A program made the translations under genes and the position numbers. The notes below the pieces were generated by a model. That model did not search any database, was not told where the DNA came from, and worked only from the letters and a program-made list of their open reading frames with translations. From positions 62,001 to 126,000 of the forward strand of contig JAYFRF010000015.1 in assembly GCA_034926225.1 (NCBI GenBank): a stretch of 64,000 nt of DNA. Direction: 5' to 3'. Origin of the DNA: JAAZKA01 sp034926225. Its GTDB lineage: Bacteria > Bacillota > Clostridia > Oscillospirales > QAMX01. Every line of letters begins with the position of its first letter. The first letter of the stretch is position 1. This document shows, in pieces, positions 47,312 through 56,727 of this stretch.

Positions 47312-49741
47312 TCAGGACTGCTTTGTGATGTACCGGGATGCGGCGTTGGCTAAAAACTTCTTGGAATCGCCGGAGTCGAAACTGATCGTCAGCAGCAGAT
47401 CGCCGCCCATCGGGGTCGTCTGCGAGACGGTGCCGAGCCCGAAGACCGAGTGAACGATACGGTCGCCGGTTCGGAATAGGATTACCTTCGCACCGGGCTT
47501 CTGTGCGGAGGGGATGGCCGCACTCGACGCACCCATATGCACTGTCGGAGCGACCGGCGGCTTACGTTCGGGGCGCGTCGGGCGCATACGGCTTGCCGGC
47601 GTTTTCTTCTCCCTTGCCGGACCGAGGTCGATGCAGCTTTCGGGAATCTCCGCAATAAAGCGGGAGCGTTGGTTATACGAGGTATGTCCGAATAGCATAC
47701 GTGTCTCGGCGCAGGTGATATACAGCTTACGTTTGGCGCGGGTGATGCCCACATAGGCTAGACGGCGTTCTTCTTCCATTGCTTCCGGATCGGAGGCGGA
47801 ACGCATACTCGGAAAGATGCCCTCCTCCATGCCGCAGAGGAATACATACGGGAACTCAAGCCCCTTCGCGGAGTGCAGCGTCATCAGGATGACGGCGTCG
47901 GCGGTGCTGTCGAAGCGATCGATATCGGTGAACAGCGCCACGTCCTCAAGAAATCCCGTCAGCGTCGGGGACATGGCCCGCGTCATATATTCGACGATCG
48001 AGGAACGCAGCTCCCGTACGTTCTCGGCGCGGGTGATACTCTCGGGATCGGTCGCCTTGCGCAGGAACTGGTCGAGATAACCGGTCTTTTCTAAAACCAG
48101 ATCGTAGAATTCATCCAGCGGCATCGTCTCGGAACGGAGACGGAGTTCCTCCAAAAGTGCCGCGAAGATCTCCATCGGCTGGGCGGCGCGGTCAAAGCGG
48201 TCAAAGCTGCCTGCACGGCGCAGTACCTCGTATAGGGTAATCCCGTTTTCCTCCGCGCATGCCATCGCATCCTCGATACGCTCGGGACTGATGCGGCGCG
48301 GGGGGTTGTTCACGATACGACGCAGGCGCATGGTATCGTCATGGTTCGAAATCGCGCACAGATAGGCGATCATGTCGCGCACTTCGGCACGGTCGTAGAA
48401 GCGCATGCCGCCGATGATGCGGTAGGGAATACCGTTGGCGGACAGCGCGCGCTCAATGGCGTTCGACTGCGCGTTCATGCGGTAGAGTACCGCGAAATCC
48501 TTCGGCGTCGCGCCCTTTTTATAGCCTGCAAGTACCTGCGAGGCGATGTACTGCGACTCGTCTCGTTCATCCCGGCCACAATAGAAGCCAATTTTTTCGC
48601 CGTCCTCGTTGTCCGTCCACAGTTCCTTGCCCCGGCGGGCTTCATTGCGGCGAATGACGTCGTTAGCCGCCGTGAGGATTGTCTTTGTCGAGCGGTAATT
48701 TTGTTCGAGCCGGATGACCGTCGCGTCTGTGTAGGTCTTATCAAACTCGAGGATGTTCTTCACCGTTGCGCCGCGGAAGCGGTAGATGGACTGGTCATCG
48801 TCGCCGACGACACAGAGATTGCCGTGCCCCGATGCGAAAAGCTGCGTTAAGCGATCCTGCGCGGGGTTCGTGTCCTGATACTCGTCCACGAGGACATAGC
48901 GAAACTTATCCTGATAGTAGGCGAGCGTATCCGGACAGGTCTCAAGCAGCCGGACGGTGTAGAGGATCAGATCGTCGAAGTCTAGGGCGTTATTGTCATG
49001 AAGCTTCTTCTCGTAAAGCTTATAAATGCGCGTGATATCGTTCTTTTTCGTCTGCGCACCGGGATAATCGTTATGGATGGGCGCGGATGCATAGGCCGCG
49101 GCGTCCTGTAGGGCATCCTTGGCGTGAGAAATCTCACGGGATATGTCGCGCGGAATCAAAATCTTTTCGTCGAAGCCAAGATCCTTTAAGCATGCCTTAA
49201 TGACGGCGAGACGCTCGTCCTCGTCGTAGATCGTAAAGCGCGGTTCAAAACCGAGGTTTCCGATATCACGGCGCAGTATCCGCGCGCAGGTCGAGTGGAA
49301 GGTGGAAGCCCAGACATCGCTCCCGGCGTCACCGAGCGCGACGGACAGGCGGGCTTTCAGCTCGCCGGCGGCCTTGTTCGTGAAGGTGATAGCGAGGATG
49401 TTCCACGGGCGCACGGAATCGACGGCACACAGACGATGCTTTGCTTCTTCGTCGAGGGTGCCGGGGGCGGCATAATCGCGGGACAGTTCAAGAAGGTCTG
49501 CGTCGCTCGCGAAAGCGGGTGCCGTTTTAGCGGATGCGGCGCGTCCGTAGCGGACGAGATTCACGATACGGTTGATTAAAACGGTCGTCTTGCCGGAACC
49601 CGCGCCGGCGAGGACAAGCAAAGGACCTTCCGTGTGCAGAACGGCGTCACGCTGCTCGGGATTTAAACGCGAAAAATCACGCGCGATCAACTCCCGACGC
49701 AAAGCGGCATATTTTTGATCGAAAATCTCCTTGTCGGTCAT
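47312..49741 (-). CDS. pcrA: UvrD/PcrA-type ATP-dependent DNA helicase
   Basis: An 809-residue superfamily 1 helicase: Q motif LNPEQRDAVLHTEGPLLV, Walker A AGAGSGKTTVLINRI, Walker B YVLVDEYQDTN, motif III VVGDDDQSIYRFRGA, motif V LMTLHSAKGLEFPYVFL and motif VI EERRLAYVGITRAKRKLYI. The C-terminus has the Tudor-like domain that binds RNA polymerase (GDRIVHSVFGLGTV). It acts in repair and rolling-circle replication. AAGGAG lies 9 bases before the ATG at 49741. Confidence 0.96.
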   Translation of the reverse strand: MTDKEIFDQKYAALRRELIARDFSRLNPEQRDAVLHTEGPLLVLAGAGSGKTTVLINRIVNLVRYGRAASAKTAPAFASDADLLELSRDYAAPGTLDEEAKHRLCAVDSVRPWNILAITFTNKAAGELKARLSVALGDAGSDVWASTFHSTCARILRRDIGNLGFEPRFTIYDEDERLAVIKACLKDLGFDEKILIPRDISREISHAKDALQDAAAYASAPIHNDYPGAQTKKNDITRIYKLYEKKLHDNNALDFDDLILYTVRLLETCPDTLAYYQDKFRYVLVDEYQDTNPAQDRLTQLFASGHGNLCVVGDDDQSIYRFRGATVKNILEFDKTYTDATVIRLEQNYRSTKTILTAANDVIRRNEARRGKELWTDNEDGEKIGFYCGRDERDESQYIASQVLAGYKKGATPKDFAVLYRMNAQSNAIERALSANGIPYRIIGGMRFYDRAEVRDMIAYLCAISNHDDTMRLRRIVNNPPRRISPERIEDAMACAEENGITLYEVLRRAGSFDRFDRAAQPMEIFAALLEELRLRSETMPLDEFYDLVLEKTGYLDQFLRKATDPESITRAENVRELRSSIVEYMTRAMSPTLTGFLEDVALFTDIDRFDSTADAVILMTLHSAKGLEFPYVFLCGMEEGIFPSMRSASDPEAMEEERRLAYVGITRAKRKLYITCAETRMLFGHTSYNQRSRFIAEIPESCIDLGPAREKKTPASRMRPTRPERKPPVAPTVHMGASSAAIPSAQKPGAKVILFRTGDRIVHSVFGLGTVSQTTPMGGDLLLTISFDSGDSKKFLANAASRYITKQS

Positions 49742-49771
49742 CTTTTCTGCTCCTTTTCTCATTACGTATTT

Positions 49772-49800
49772 ATTATACCATATTTTCAGACCTTTGTAAA
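49772..49800 (-). promoter_or_regulatory. pcrA promoter
   Basis: Minus-strand TTTACA (49795-49800) and TATAAT (49772-49777), 17-base spacer, 30 bases before the start codon. Confidence 0.65.
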
Positions 49801-49863
49801 GCGACCGTTTTAAAAGAAGTTTTCGTGATGCGCCCTGACGATCGAGGATTTAACAAAACCTAC

Positions 49864-49892
49864 TTGCTAAAACAGGAATTCTAAGGTATAAT
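49864..49892 (+). promoter_or_regulatory. promoter of the wecG-to-mltG run
   Basis: TTGCTA (49864-49869) and perfect TATAAT (49887-49892), 17-base spacer, 35 bases before the TTG start. Confidence 0.75.
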
Positions 49893-49927
49893 AAACTTCA
49901 AAAGGGTTGAGGGGAGCGGAACACGCT

Positions 49928-50662
49928 TTGGATACTAAACGGGATATAATCGGCATACGCTTCGACAATGTGACGATGGAAGAAGCGATTGCATGCTGTG
50001 ATAACATGATTGGCAATAAGAACGCAGGCTATGTCGTCACGCCGAACGCCGAGTTTGTGTACGCCGCAAGGCAGGAGCCGGTACTCGCCAGACTCTTGAA
50101 CAATGCCGCGCTCGTTGTGCCGGACGGCATCGGCGTGATCTACGCGTCGCGTATCCTGGGGGCACCGGTACGCGCAAGGGTGCCGGGCGTGGAGCTTGGG
50201 GAAAAGCTCGCGGCGCTGTGTGCGGAAAAGGGGTATCGGCTCTACCTCCTCGGCGCAAAGCCGGGGATCGCGGAAACGGCGGCGAGGAAGCTTTGCGCGA
50301 AGTATCCGGGTCTGACCGTTGCGGGGACGCATGACGGATACTTTCAGGAAGCGGCGCCCGTGATCGAGGAGCTTCGCGCGGCGAAACCGGACGTCGTGTT
50401 CGTCTGCACGGGATTCCCGAGGCAGGAACGCTTTATGGAAACCGCCCTGCGTACGCTGCCGCCGGTGCTGATGCTCGGACTCGGCGGGTCGCTGGATATT
50501 TACGCGGAAAACCTAAAGCGCGCGCCATCGTTTTATCAGAAGGCCGGTCTTGAATGGCTGTACAGGCTTGCGCAGGAGCCGCGCCGCGTCGGACGTATGG
50601 CGAAGCTGCCGCTGTTTTTAGGACTTGCCGTCAAGGAACGGTTTCGGAGGAAATCAGCATGA
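49928..50662 (+). CDS. WecG/TagA/CpsF-family glycosyltransferase
   Basis: A 244-residue GT26 enzyme. VVTPNAEFVYAARQEP and LVVPDGIGVIYASRILG are family hallmarks, with GVELGEKLAALCAEKG, LYLLGAKPGIAE and CTGFPRQERFME following. It transfers a hexosamine to an undecaprenyl-linked sugar in teichoic acid or surface-polysaccharide synthesis at the inner membrane face. TTG at 49928 is preferred because GGGGAG lies about 11 bases upstream; a TTG at 49907 has no site. The stop overlaps the thyX start (ATGA). Confidence 0.9.
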   Translation: MDTKRDIIGIRFDNVTMEEAIACCDNMIGNKNAGYVVTPNAEFVYAARQEPVLARLLNNAALVVPDGIGVIYASRILGAPVRARVPGVELGEKLAALCAEKGYRLYLLGAKPGIAETAARKLCAKYPGLTVAGTHDGYFQEAAPVIEELRAAKPDVVFVCTGFPRQERFMETALRTLPPVLMLGLGGSLDIYAENLKRAPSFYQKAGLEWLYRLAQEPRRVGRMAKLPLFLGLAVKERFRRKSA

Positions 50663-51411
50663 AAGTGACTTTAATCGCCTATACGCCGGAGCCGGAACGC
50701 ATCATCGCCGCCGCCGCCAAGACCTGCTACGCTTCAAAATCCGTCGGCAGCGTACTCGACGGGCTGGACGCGGCGGAAACCGAGCGCTTTGTCGATATGC
50801 TCGCGTCGATCGGGCATGAAAGCCCCATCGAGCACGCAAGCTTCACCTTTGCGATTGAGGGCATCTCCCGCTCGTGTCTGGCGCAGCTCACCCGTCACAG
50901 ACTTGCATCCTACAGCGTGCGCTCGCAGCGATATGTATCGGAGAAACGGTTTACCTATGTGACGCCGCCGGAGATCGGGGACTGTCCGGAAGCCTTCGCC
51001 CTGTACGAGGAAGCCATGGAGGCCGACCACCGTTATTATGAGAAGATCGTCGCGCTGCTTACACAGAAGCATCTGAAAGCTTTCGAGGGGCGCGAGGACG
51101 CGAATACCCTCGCGCGCAAAAAGGCACAGGAGGATGCGCGGTTTGTTCTGCCGAACGCGTGCGATACGCAGCTTGTGATGACGATGAACGCGCGGGAACT
51201 GAAGAATTTCTTCCTGCACCGCTGCTGCTCCCGGGCACAGTGGGAAATTCGCGCGCTGGCCGACGCGATGCTTTTCGAGGTCAAGGCCGTCGCGCCGCAT
51301 ATCTTTGTCCAGGCTGGGCCGCCCTGCGTGACGGGAGCCTGTCCCGAGGGGAAGATGAGCTGTGGTAAAGCAAACGAAATGCGAAAAAAGTACGACGCGG
51401 AGGAAAAATGA
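50659..51411 (+). CDS. thyX: flavin-dependent thymidylate synthase
   Basis: A 250-residue ThyX, which makes dTMP from dUMP with FAD and methylene-tetrahydrofolate. The ThyX motif RHRxxSxxxxSxR is present as RHRLASYSVRSQR, and HESPIEHASFTFAI and LHRCCSRAQWEIR are also typical. Its ends overlap wecG and the kinase gene by 4 bases each. The next gene can phosphorylate dTMP, and a folate gene lies further down the same run. Confidence 0.95.
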   Translation: MKVTLIAYTPEPERIIAAAAKTCYASKSVGSVLDGLDAAETERFVDMLASIGHESPIEHASFTFAIEGISRSCLAQLTRHRLASYSVRSQRYVSEKRFTYVTPPEIGDCPEAFALYEEAMEADHRYYEKIVALLTQKHLKAFEGREDANTLARKKAQEDARFVLPNACDTQLVMTMNARELKNFFLHRCCSRAQWEIRALADAMLFEVKAVAPHIFVQAGPPCVTGACPEGKMSCGKANEMRKKYDAEEK

Positions 51412-52064
51412 GCATGGGTCGGTTGATCGTACTCGAAGGCGTCGACGGTACCGGAAAGACGACGCAGTTTGAGCTCCTCTGCACATACCTCCGCGAGCGC
51501 GGCATCCCGCACCGGGCGCTTACCTATCCCGACTATGCCGACGAGTCCTCGACGCTGGTGCGTATGTACCTCTCCGGCGCGTTCGGCTCCGACCCGGATG
51601 CCGTCAGTCCGTATGCCGCGAGCACCTTCTACGCCTGCGACCGTTATGCGTCGTTCATACGCTACTGGAAGGAGGACTACGAAAAGGGAGTCCTCTGTCT
51701 TTCTTGCCGTTACGCGACGTCGAACGCGGTACATCAGGGAGCAAAGCTGCCTGCAGATGCACGGACGGTTTATTATGAGTGGCTTTCCGATCTGGAATAC
51801 CGAAAGATGGGCATTCCCGAACCGTCCCGCGTCGTCCTGCTGGATATGGCAGTTGATACGGCGCTGTCAAACATCCGCGCCCGTGCCTTAAGGTGCGACA
51901 TCCATGAAGCCGACGAAGCGTATCTGCGCCGTGCGGCGGAGTCCGCGCATACGGCGGCAGCCTACTACGGCTGGAAGACGGTCGCGTGTGACGAAAACGG
52001 GAAAATGCGCGAGAGGGAAGCCATTTTTGGGGATATACTCGACAAAATCCGTGATTTACTGTAA
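51408..52064 (+). CDS. thymidylate-kinase-like nucleotide kinase
   Basis: A 218-residue P-loop kinase. The opening VLEGVDGTGKTTQFELL is the dTMP kinase P-loop, and FYACDRYASF occupies the DRY/H position. The rest is divergent from standard Tmk, with a longer middle region. Coupling to thyX (ATGA) suggests conversion of dTMP to dTDP. It might instead be a broader deoxynucleotide kinase. A second ATG lies two codons in. Confidence 0.85.
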   Translation: MSMGRLIVLEGVDGTGKTTQFELLCTYLRERGIPHRALTYPDYADESSTLVRMYLSGAFGSDPDAVSPYAASTFYACDRYASFIRYWKEDYEKGVLCLSCRYATSNAVHQGAKLPADARTVYYEWLSDLEYRKMGIPEPSRVVLLDMAVDTALSNIRARALRCDIHEADEAYLRRAAESAHTAAAYYGWKTVACDENGKMREREAIFGDILDKIRDLL

Positions 52065-52076
52065 GGAGCGATGAAG

Positions 52077-52634
52077 ATGGTATATCTGTTTTTAAAGGAC
52101 GGCTTTGAAGAAGCCGAGGCCCTTGTCACCGCGGATGTGCTGCGCCGCGCCGGCGCGGAAGTCGCACTTGTCGGCGACGGCGAGGTACGCGGCTCGCACG
52201 GTATCCGTGTCGCGGCAGACATGCCGACGGCCGATGTAAACCTCGGCAACGCGGATATGCTGATCCTGCCCGGCGGGCTTGCCGGCGTGCGGAACCTGAA
52301 GGCGGATGAGACCGTACTGACGCTTTTGCGCGGCGCGGCGGAGCGCGGTATCCGCATTGCGGCCATCTGCGCAGCGCCGTCCGTTTTAGGCGAGTTAGGG
52401 CTTTTGCGCGGGAAGTTTGCGACCTGCTATCCGGGCTTCGAGACGGCGCTGGAAGGCGCGGTCTGCCCGGGCGCGGGTGTCATTACCGACGGTCTGATCA
52501 CGACGGGCAAAGCGGCGGGGACGGTTTATCCGTTCGCCTATGAGCTCGCGCGCATCCTCTGCGGCGAAGCGGCTGCCGATAAGGTGCGCGCTGGCATGTA
52601 CGCCGGCGAGGATGCGCCGGTCATCCGCCGTTGA
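52077..52634 (+). CDS. DJ-1/PfpI-family protein (YajL/ThiJ type)
   Basis: A 185-residue DJ-1 superfamily protein: the Glu of FEEAEALVTADVLRRAG and the nucleophile Cys in IAAICAAPSVLGELG, with LILPGGLAG before it. Relatives act as glyoxalases, deglycases or redox chaperones; the precise role is unsettled. AAGGAG is 8 bases before the ATG at 52077 but only 2 bases before an ATG at 52071, so the later start was chosen. Confidence 0.9.
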   Translation: MVYLFLKDGFEEAEALVTADVLRRAGAEVALVGDGEVRGSHGIRVAADMPTADVNLGNADMLILPGGLAGVRNLKADETVLTLLRGAAERGIRIAAICAAPSVLGELGLLRGKFATCYPGFETALEGAVCPGAGVITDGLITTGKAAGTVYPFAYELARILCGEAAADKVRAGMYAGEDAPVIRR

Positions 52635-53182
52635 ATACGGATAAGACTACCCTCCGCCGGGAAATATTAGCCCGACGCGAAGCTGTGCCGCCCGAGACGC
52701 GACAGATAAACGACCGCGCTATCGCCGAAAGACTTATGTCCCTCCTTCCGTGCGGAACCTGCGTCTTTTTCTATGTCAGTATGGGGTTCGAGATCGCGAC
52801 GCGGGACGTCATCGCCCGCCGACTATCCTCCGGCGGCGGCGTCTGTGTGCCTTTATGCGGCAAACGCGGGGAGATGACCGCGCGGGCGATTCATACCCTC
52901 GATGAGCTGCATCCGGGACACTGCGGCTTACCGGAGCCGCCCTGCAGCACCGAGATCGTGGACAGTCCCGCGGCGATTGTTGTGCCGGGCTTGTCTTTTT
53001 CGCCGGACGGCTATCGCTTAGGGCGCGGCGGGGGCTACTATGACCGCTATCTTGCGGCGCATCCGGGGATTTTTTCGGTGGGGCTGTGCTATGAGGCATT
53101 CCTGATGCCCATCCCCGTCGACAGCCACGACCAGCGGGTGGATGCGATCGTAACCGAAAGGAGACTACTTTCATGCAGCTGA
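52631..53182 (+). CDS. 5-formyltetrahydrofolate cyclo-ligase
   Basis: A 183-residue enzyme of the MTHFS family that converts 5-formyl-THF to methenyl-THF using ATP. The N-terminal LRREILARREAVP, central FYVSMGFEIAT and the C-terminal VPGLSFSPDGYRLGRGGGYYDRYL are the family signatures. The start is TTG, overlapping the previous stop by four bases. It fits the folate demand of ThyX upstream. Confidence 0.92.
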   Translation: MNTDKTTLRREILARREAVPPETRQINDRAIAERLMSLLPCGTCVFFYVSMGFEIATRDVIARRLSSGGGVCVPLCGKRGEMTARAIHTLDELHPGHCGLPEPPCSTEIVDSPAAIVVPGLSFSPDGYRLGRGGGYYDRYLAAHPGIFSVGLCYEAFLMPIPVDSHDQRVDAIVTERRLLSCS

Positions 53183-54087
53183 AGCCATCGGCGCTTGCGG
53201 GATGGGCGCTCTTTCTGTTGCTGCTGTTTTTGAGCGTTTTCTACGCGCTTGCCCAGCTTGGTACGACCATGTCGTCGAGCGCCGCGTCCTATCTCGTACT
53301 AGGGGGTGCGGAGCTTTTGATTTTCGGCGTGCCGACGGTCTTTTTGAAGAAGTACCGTCCGCTTGTCGGGCTCGTCTCGCTGCGTGGAAGACCCCCAAGG
53401 AAGGCTTTTGCGATGAACGTGCTGTTTGCTTCCATTGCGCTGGCGCTGCTGTCGTTCCTGTTAAACTGTCTGTGCCTTCTGCCGCAGGGAAAAGCACCCG
53501 CGGGACTTGCCGAATATTATCCCATCCGCGCGGCGATTCCGTCGAATATGACGTGGATCGTCATCGCCGCCCTGATCGTGGTTCCCGCGATTGTGCAGGA
53601 GCTGTTTTTGCGCGGCGCGATCTTTTCGCTGTACGAAAAGCGCGGTACGGCGACGGCGCTGCTCCTGACGGCCTGCGCGTATGCCATGCTGCAAAAGTCA
53701 CCGGAGATCGTGCTGTCCGCGCTGGCGGCGGGACTTGGCTACGCACTGCTTACATACTGCACAGGGTCGATCTGGGCGCCGATTTTCGCGCATATGCTCA
53801 ATAACGGCTATGCGATGTTTATCTCGTGGCTGTCCGTGAAATATCCGTATAACGTGTCATGGGAGTATTTTATCGCCGGGAATGTGGTATTATTGTTCAT
53901 ATGCGCCTACATCGCCGTCCGCACGCTTCGCAATCTTGTCCGTGAGGAACAGGTGCCGAGAATGGATCCCGGCCCCGGGACAGTTCGCATCAATTTGTCG
54001 GGCGCTGCCGCTACAACGGGTTTTTTGCTCTTTGCGGCGCTGTTTTTAACACGTATTGCCATAACCATTATCGCGCGGTTTGCGTGA
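53173..54087 (+). CDS. CPBP-family intramembrane metalloprotease
   Basis: A 304-residue protein with about eight membrane helices and the CPBP/Rce1 (Abi) motifs: IVQELFLRGAIFSLYEKRG, where Gln replaces the first Glu of the usual EExxxR, and APIFAHMLNNGYAMF with the metal-binding His. Members cleave prenylated or membrane peptides or confer bacteriocin immunity. It overlaps the cyclo-ligase gene by 10 bases. Confidence 0.85.
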   Translation: MQLKPSALAGWALFLLLLFLSVFYALAQLGTTMSSSAASYLVLGGAELLIFGVPTVFLKKYRPLVGLVSLRGRPPRKAFAMNVLFASIALALLSFLLNCLCLLPQGKAPAGLAEYYPIRAAIPSNMTWIVIAALIVVPAIVQELFLRGAIFSLYEKRGTATALLLTACAYAMLQKSPEIVLSALAAGLGYALLTYCTGSIWAPIFAHMLNNGYAMFISWLSVKYPYNVSWEYFIAGNVVLLFICAYIAVRTLRNLVREEQVPRMDPGPGTVRINLSGAAATTGFLLFAALFLTRIAITIIARFA

Positions 54088-54113
54088 CCGTTTTGGAGTG
54101 AAAGAGAGTAACC

Positions 54114-55445
54114 ATGTCCGATCAAGAACGTACTGGCAAGCACCGGGAAGCTGCGGCTGACGAGCAGGAAAAGAAATCGGCAGGCTCCCTTGCGGAATTT
54201 TTGGAGGAGGCCTCGACGCAAGCGTCCCCCGATGTACTGGATGAGCTGTTAAATCGGGCGCCGGACGTCGATGCGCCGCCGCCGGTGGATGAAATACCGG
54301 AGAGTGACGATACGCCGGAGAATACGGAGTATCTGCCCAAGCCCGCCATTGAGGCTGCGGTCGAGGTTACGGCCGATGAGCTGCACGCGAAGCCGCCGAA
54401 GAAACGCCGTCGCGCGTACCCGGGTTCCGGCCACGGCTGCTTGGTTGCGATAGCGTATGCCGCGTTTATCCTCGGCATATCCATGATTCTTTCCTCGTTT
54501 GTGATCCTTTTTGCCAACGAGATCTTTGCCTTCGTCAAGTCGGACATCACCACCGTCGTGGAGGTGACCGAGGACGATACTTTTACGACGATATCGGAAA
54601 AGCTGAAGGATGCGGGGCTGATCAAATACCCTGCGCTGTTTGACCTCTATTTGCATATCGCCAAATCCGGCACAACGTTCGAGCCGGGGCAGTACGAGGT
54701 CAGCGCAAAGCTTGACTATCCTGCCATTGCCCGCGCCATGCGTAAGAGCACCGTCCGGGAGACGGTGCGTGTGACCGTCCCCGAGGGCTACACCACGGCG
54801 CAGATCGTAACGCTCCTCGCGCAGAAGAATGTCTGCTCGGAGGAAGCTCTGTACAACGCGATCGAGACGGAAACTTTCGATTACGAATGGCTGTCGGAGC
54901 TTGGCGAAGGGAAAACGCGGCTTGAGGGGTATCTGTTCCCGGATACCTACGAATTCTATATCGAGGACGACGCGAAAACCGTCTTGAATAAATTCCTCGC
55001 TAACTTTGGTACCAAATACGATGAAGAATTGCGTAAAGCAACGGCGGAAACCGGCTATACGCTCCGCCAGATCGTCATTATCGCATCAATGATCGAGCGC
55101 GAAGCGCTCCTAAGCGAGGAGCGTCCGGTAATCGCATCGGTTATCTACAATCGCTTAAACAGCACGAAATTTCCCTATCTCCAGATCGATGCTACGGTTG
55201 CCTATATCCTCGGACGCGCGCCGACCGACGCCGACCTGACGATCGACGACCCCTACAACACTTATATCTACAAGGGGCTGCCCCCCGGCCCGATTGCGAA
55301 CCCGGGTCTTGCGTCCATCCAGGCCGCGCTCGACCCCAAGGAGACCAGCTACTTCTTCTACGTCGCACGCCGTGACGGCTCGCACATCTTCTCACGCACC
55401 GCCGCGGAGCATGAAGCGGCAATTAAAGAGGCAAGCGGGCAGTAA
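54114..55445 (+). CDS. mltG: endolytic murein transglycosylase
   Basis: A 443-residue MltG/YceG protein. Residues 1-100 are acidic, proline-rich and probably disordered; a basic stretch (KKRRRAYPG) precedes the single membrane helix at about 110-140. The extracellular part has a LysM-like domain (EVTEDDTFTTISEKLKDAGLI) and the catalytic domain with the Glu in ASMIEREALLSEERP and LPPGPIANPGLASIQAAL. It cuts nascent glycan strands outside the membrane and is the last gene of the wecG run. Confidence 0.95.
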   Translation: MSDQERTGKHREAAADEQEKKSAGSLAEFLEEASTQASPDVLDELLNRAPDVDAPPPVDEIPESDDTPENTEYLPKPAIEAAVEVTADELHAKPPKKRRRAYPGSGHGCLVAIAYAAFILGISMILSSFVILFANEIFAFVKSDITTVVEVTEDDTFTTISEKLKDAGLIKYPALFDLYLHIAKSGTTFEPGQYEVSAKLDYPAIARAMRKSTVRETVRVTVPEGYTTAQIVTLLAQKNVCSEEALYNAIETETFDYEWLSELGEGKTRLEGYLFPDTYEFYIEDDAKTVLNKFLANFGTKYDEELRKATAETGYTLRQIVIIASMIEREALLSEERPVIASVIYNRLNSTKFPYLQIDATVAYILGRAPTDADLTIDDPYNTYIYKGLPPGPIANPGLASIQAALDPKETSYFFYVARRDGSHIFSRTAAEHEAAIKEASGQ

Positions 55446-55480
55446 ACGCTCCGTATGAAAACGCTTTAAGCGCAAAAAAA

Positions 55481-55522
55481 GCAACCAGCCGAAGAGAAGG
55501 GATACTCCGGCTGGTTGTTTTT
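55481..55522. terminator. terminator after mltG
   Basis: CAACCAGCCG and CGGCTGGTTG (55508-55517) form a 10-base-pair stem followed by TTTTT on the plus strand; a run of A before it gives U for the minus-strand NUDIX transcript. Confidence 0.85.
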
Positions 55523-55553
55523 ATTGAGGTAATGTTCATAACGTACCGTTAAT

Positions 55554-55985
55554 TCATTCAAAATGTGCCTGCGCATATTTCTCTGCTTTATTTAACATAT
55601 CTATCATTTTATCTCTGTTATAAGTAACATTTGCCGGTAATGTTTCAAAAAAAGCAATATTTTTCATTTCACTATCCCGAGGTAAATACGAAAATTTCTT
55701 TATATTTGCATAATAAACACGTCCATTATTATAGCGAGTTCCGTCATCTGCAAAATACTCGTAATCCCAGACAGGAATGATATCGTATTCTACAGCTCCT
55801 GTTTCTTCATATAATTCACGCTTTGCTGCTGCAAGCGGTGTTTCTCCTTTTTCCACATGTCCGCCGGGACATTCCCATTTTTGACGGCGTGAATGAAAAC
55901 ACAAAACCCATTTGCCATTATATTTTGATTCAATACACACAAAACCGATGTCATCAAGAGAACCTGCAATACAATTATTAATCAT
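55554..55985 (-). CDS. NUDIX hydrolase
   Basis: A 143-residue NUDIX pyrophosphatase. The NUDIX box is GHVEKGETPLAAAKRELYEETGA (key residues G, E, REL, EE, with the metal-binding REXXEE core present), preceded by KWVLCFHSRRQKWECPGG. The substrate may be a modified nucleotide or nucleotide sugar. Base composition is clearly AT-rich compared with flanking genes, which suggests recent acquisition. A ribosome binding site (AAGGAGGAAAACG) precedes the ATG. Confidence 0.92.
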   Translation of the reverse strand: MINNCIAGSLDDIGFVCIESKYNGKWVLCFHSRRQKWECPGGHVEKGETPLAAAKRELYEETGAVEYDIIPVWDYEYFADDGTRYNNGRVYYANIKKFSYLPRDSEMKNIAFFETLPANVTYNRDKMIDMLNKAEKYAQAHFE

Positions 55986-56007
55986 CGTTTTCCTCCTTTA
56001 TATAGAA

Positions 56008-56616
56008 TTAATTACTTAAAAGATGATAAAAATCATTAAAAGTATGTAAACAGAAACTTTTATCATTTTGTAATATGATACTTATAGAACAATTTTCAGG
56101 TGGAAACCCGAAATTAAATCTTTTTTGCTGCGGTATTCCAAGAACGCCACAGATTATGGAACGTATCGTACCGCCGTGAGTGACAATGGCAATCCTATTA
56201 TAATTAGCTTCTAAAATAACATCCATTTCTTTTTTACATCTATTCCAGACATCCATTCCACACTCGCCGCATGGATACGGGATATCTTCTTCATGTAATA
56301 ACCAGTTTTCATATATTTCGGGGAATGCTTTCCAAGAATTTTTATAAACTTCGCCCATGTCAATTTCACGAAAAGAAGGAGTTACAGATAATTCTGACTT
56401 AACGGTTGTCTGTAGGATTTCAGCCGTTTGCATTGCTCTAACCAAATCGCTGCAATAAATTTTATCGAAAGTGATGTCTCTTAATCTTTTTGCTAATTTA
56501 TTTGCTTGCTCAACCCCTGTAAGCGTAAGCGGCGGATCCATGGTTTGTTTTTCATTGTTATAATGTTCTTTGGTAGAATTATAGCAATGGCCATGTCGTA
56601 TCAAATAAATTTCCAT
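56008..56616 (-). CDS. histidine phosphatase family protein (phosphoglycerate-mutase-like)
   Basis: A 202-residue histidine phosphatase. The catalytic motif is LIRHGHCYNSTKEH, with the second His in VTHGGTIRSII and the Glu in the central helix region (SFREIDMGEVY). The substrate is unknown; relatives act on sugar phosphates or nucleotides. It is AT-rich like the NUDIX gene, 22 bases upstream of it, and probably in the same transcript. GGAGGG precedes the ATG. Confidence 0.92.
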   Translation of the reverse strand: MEIYLIRHGHCYNSTKEHYNNEKQTMDPPLTLTGVEQANKLAKRLRDITFDKIYCSDLVRAMQTAEILQTTVKSELSVTPSFREIDMGEVYKNSWKAFPEIYENWLLHEEDIPYPCGECGMDVWNRCKKEMDVILEANYNRIAIVTHGGTIRSIICGVLGIPQQKRFNFGFPPENCSISIILQNDKSFCLHTFNDFYHLLSN

Positions 56617-56640
56617 AAACTAAATCCCTCCATATATAGA

Positions 56641-56690
56641 TTATGTAAATAATACAGATACGGTAACATTCAGGACAGGCTGTCGCGCGG
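56641..56690. repeat. imperfect 50-base direct repeat, copy 1
   Basis: Aligns without gaps to 57251-57300 with 36 of 50 identical bases. It lies on the downstream side of the GyrI-like gene and upstream of the phosphatase gene, and includes the near-palindrome GGACAGGCTGTC. Confidence 0.6.
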
Positions 56691-56727
56691 GCTGCATCTA
56701 TGGAGAAATATGCTCATAATGCACATA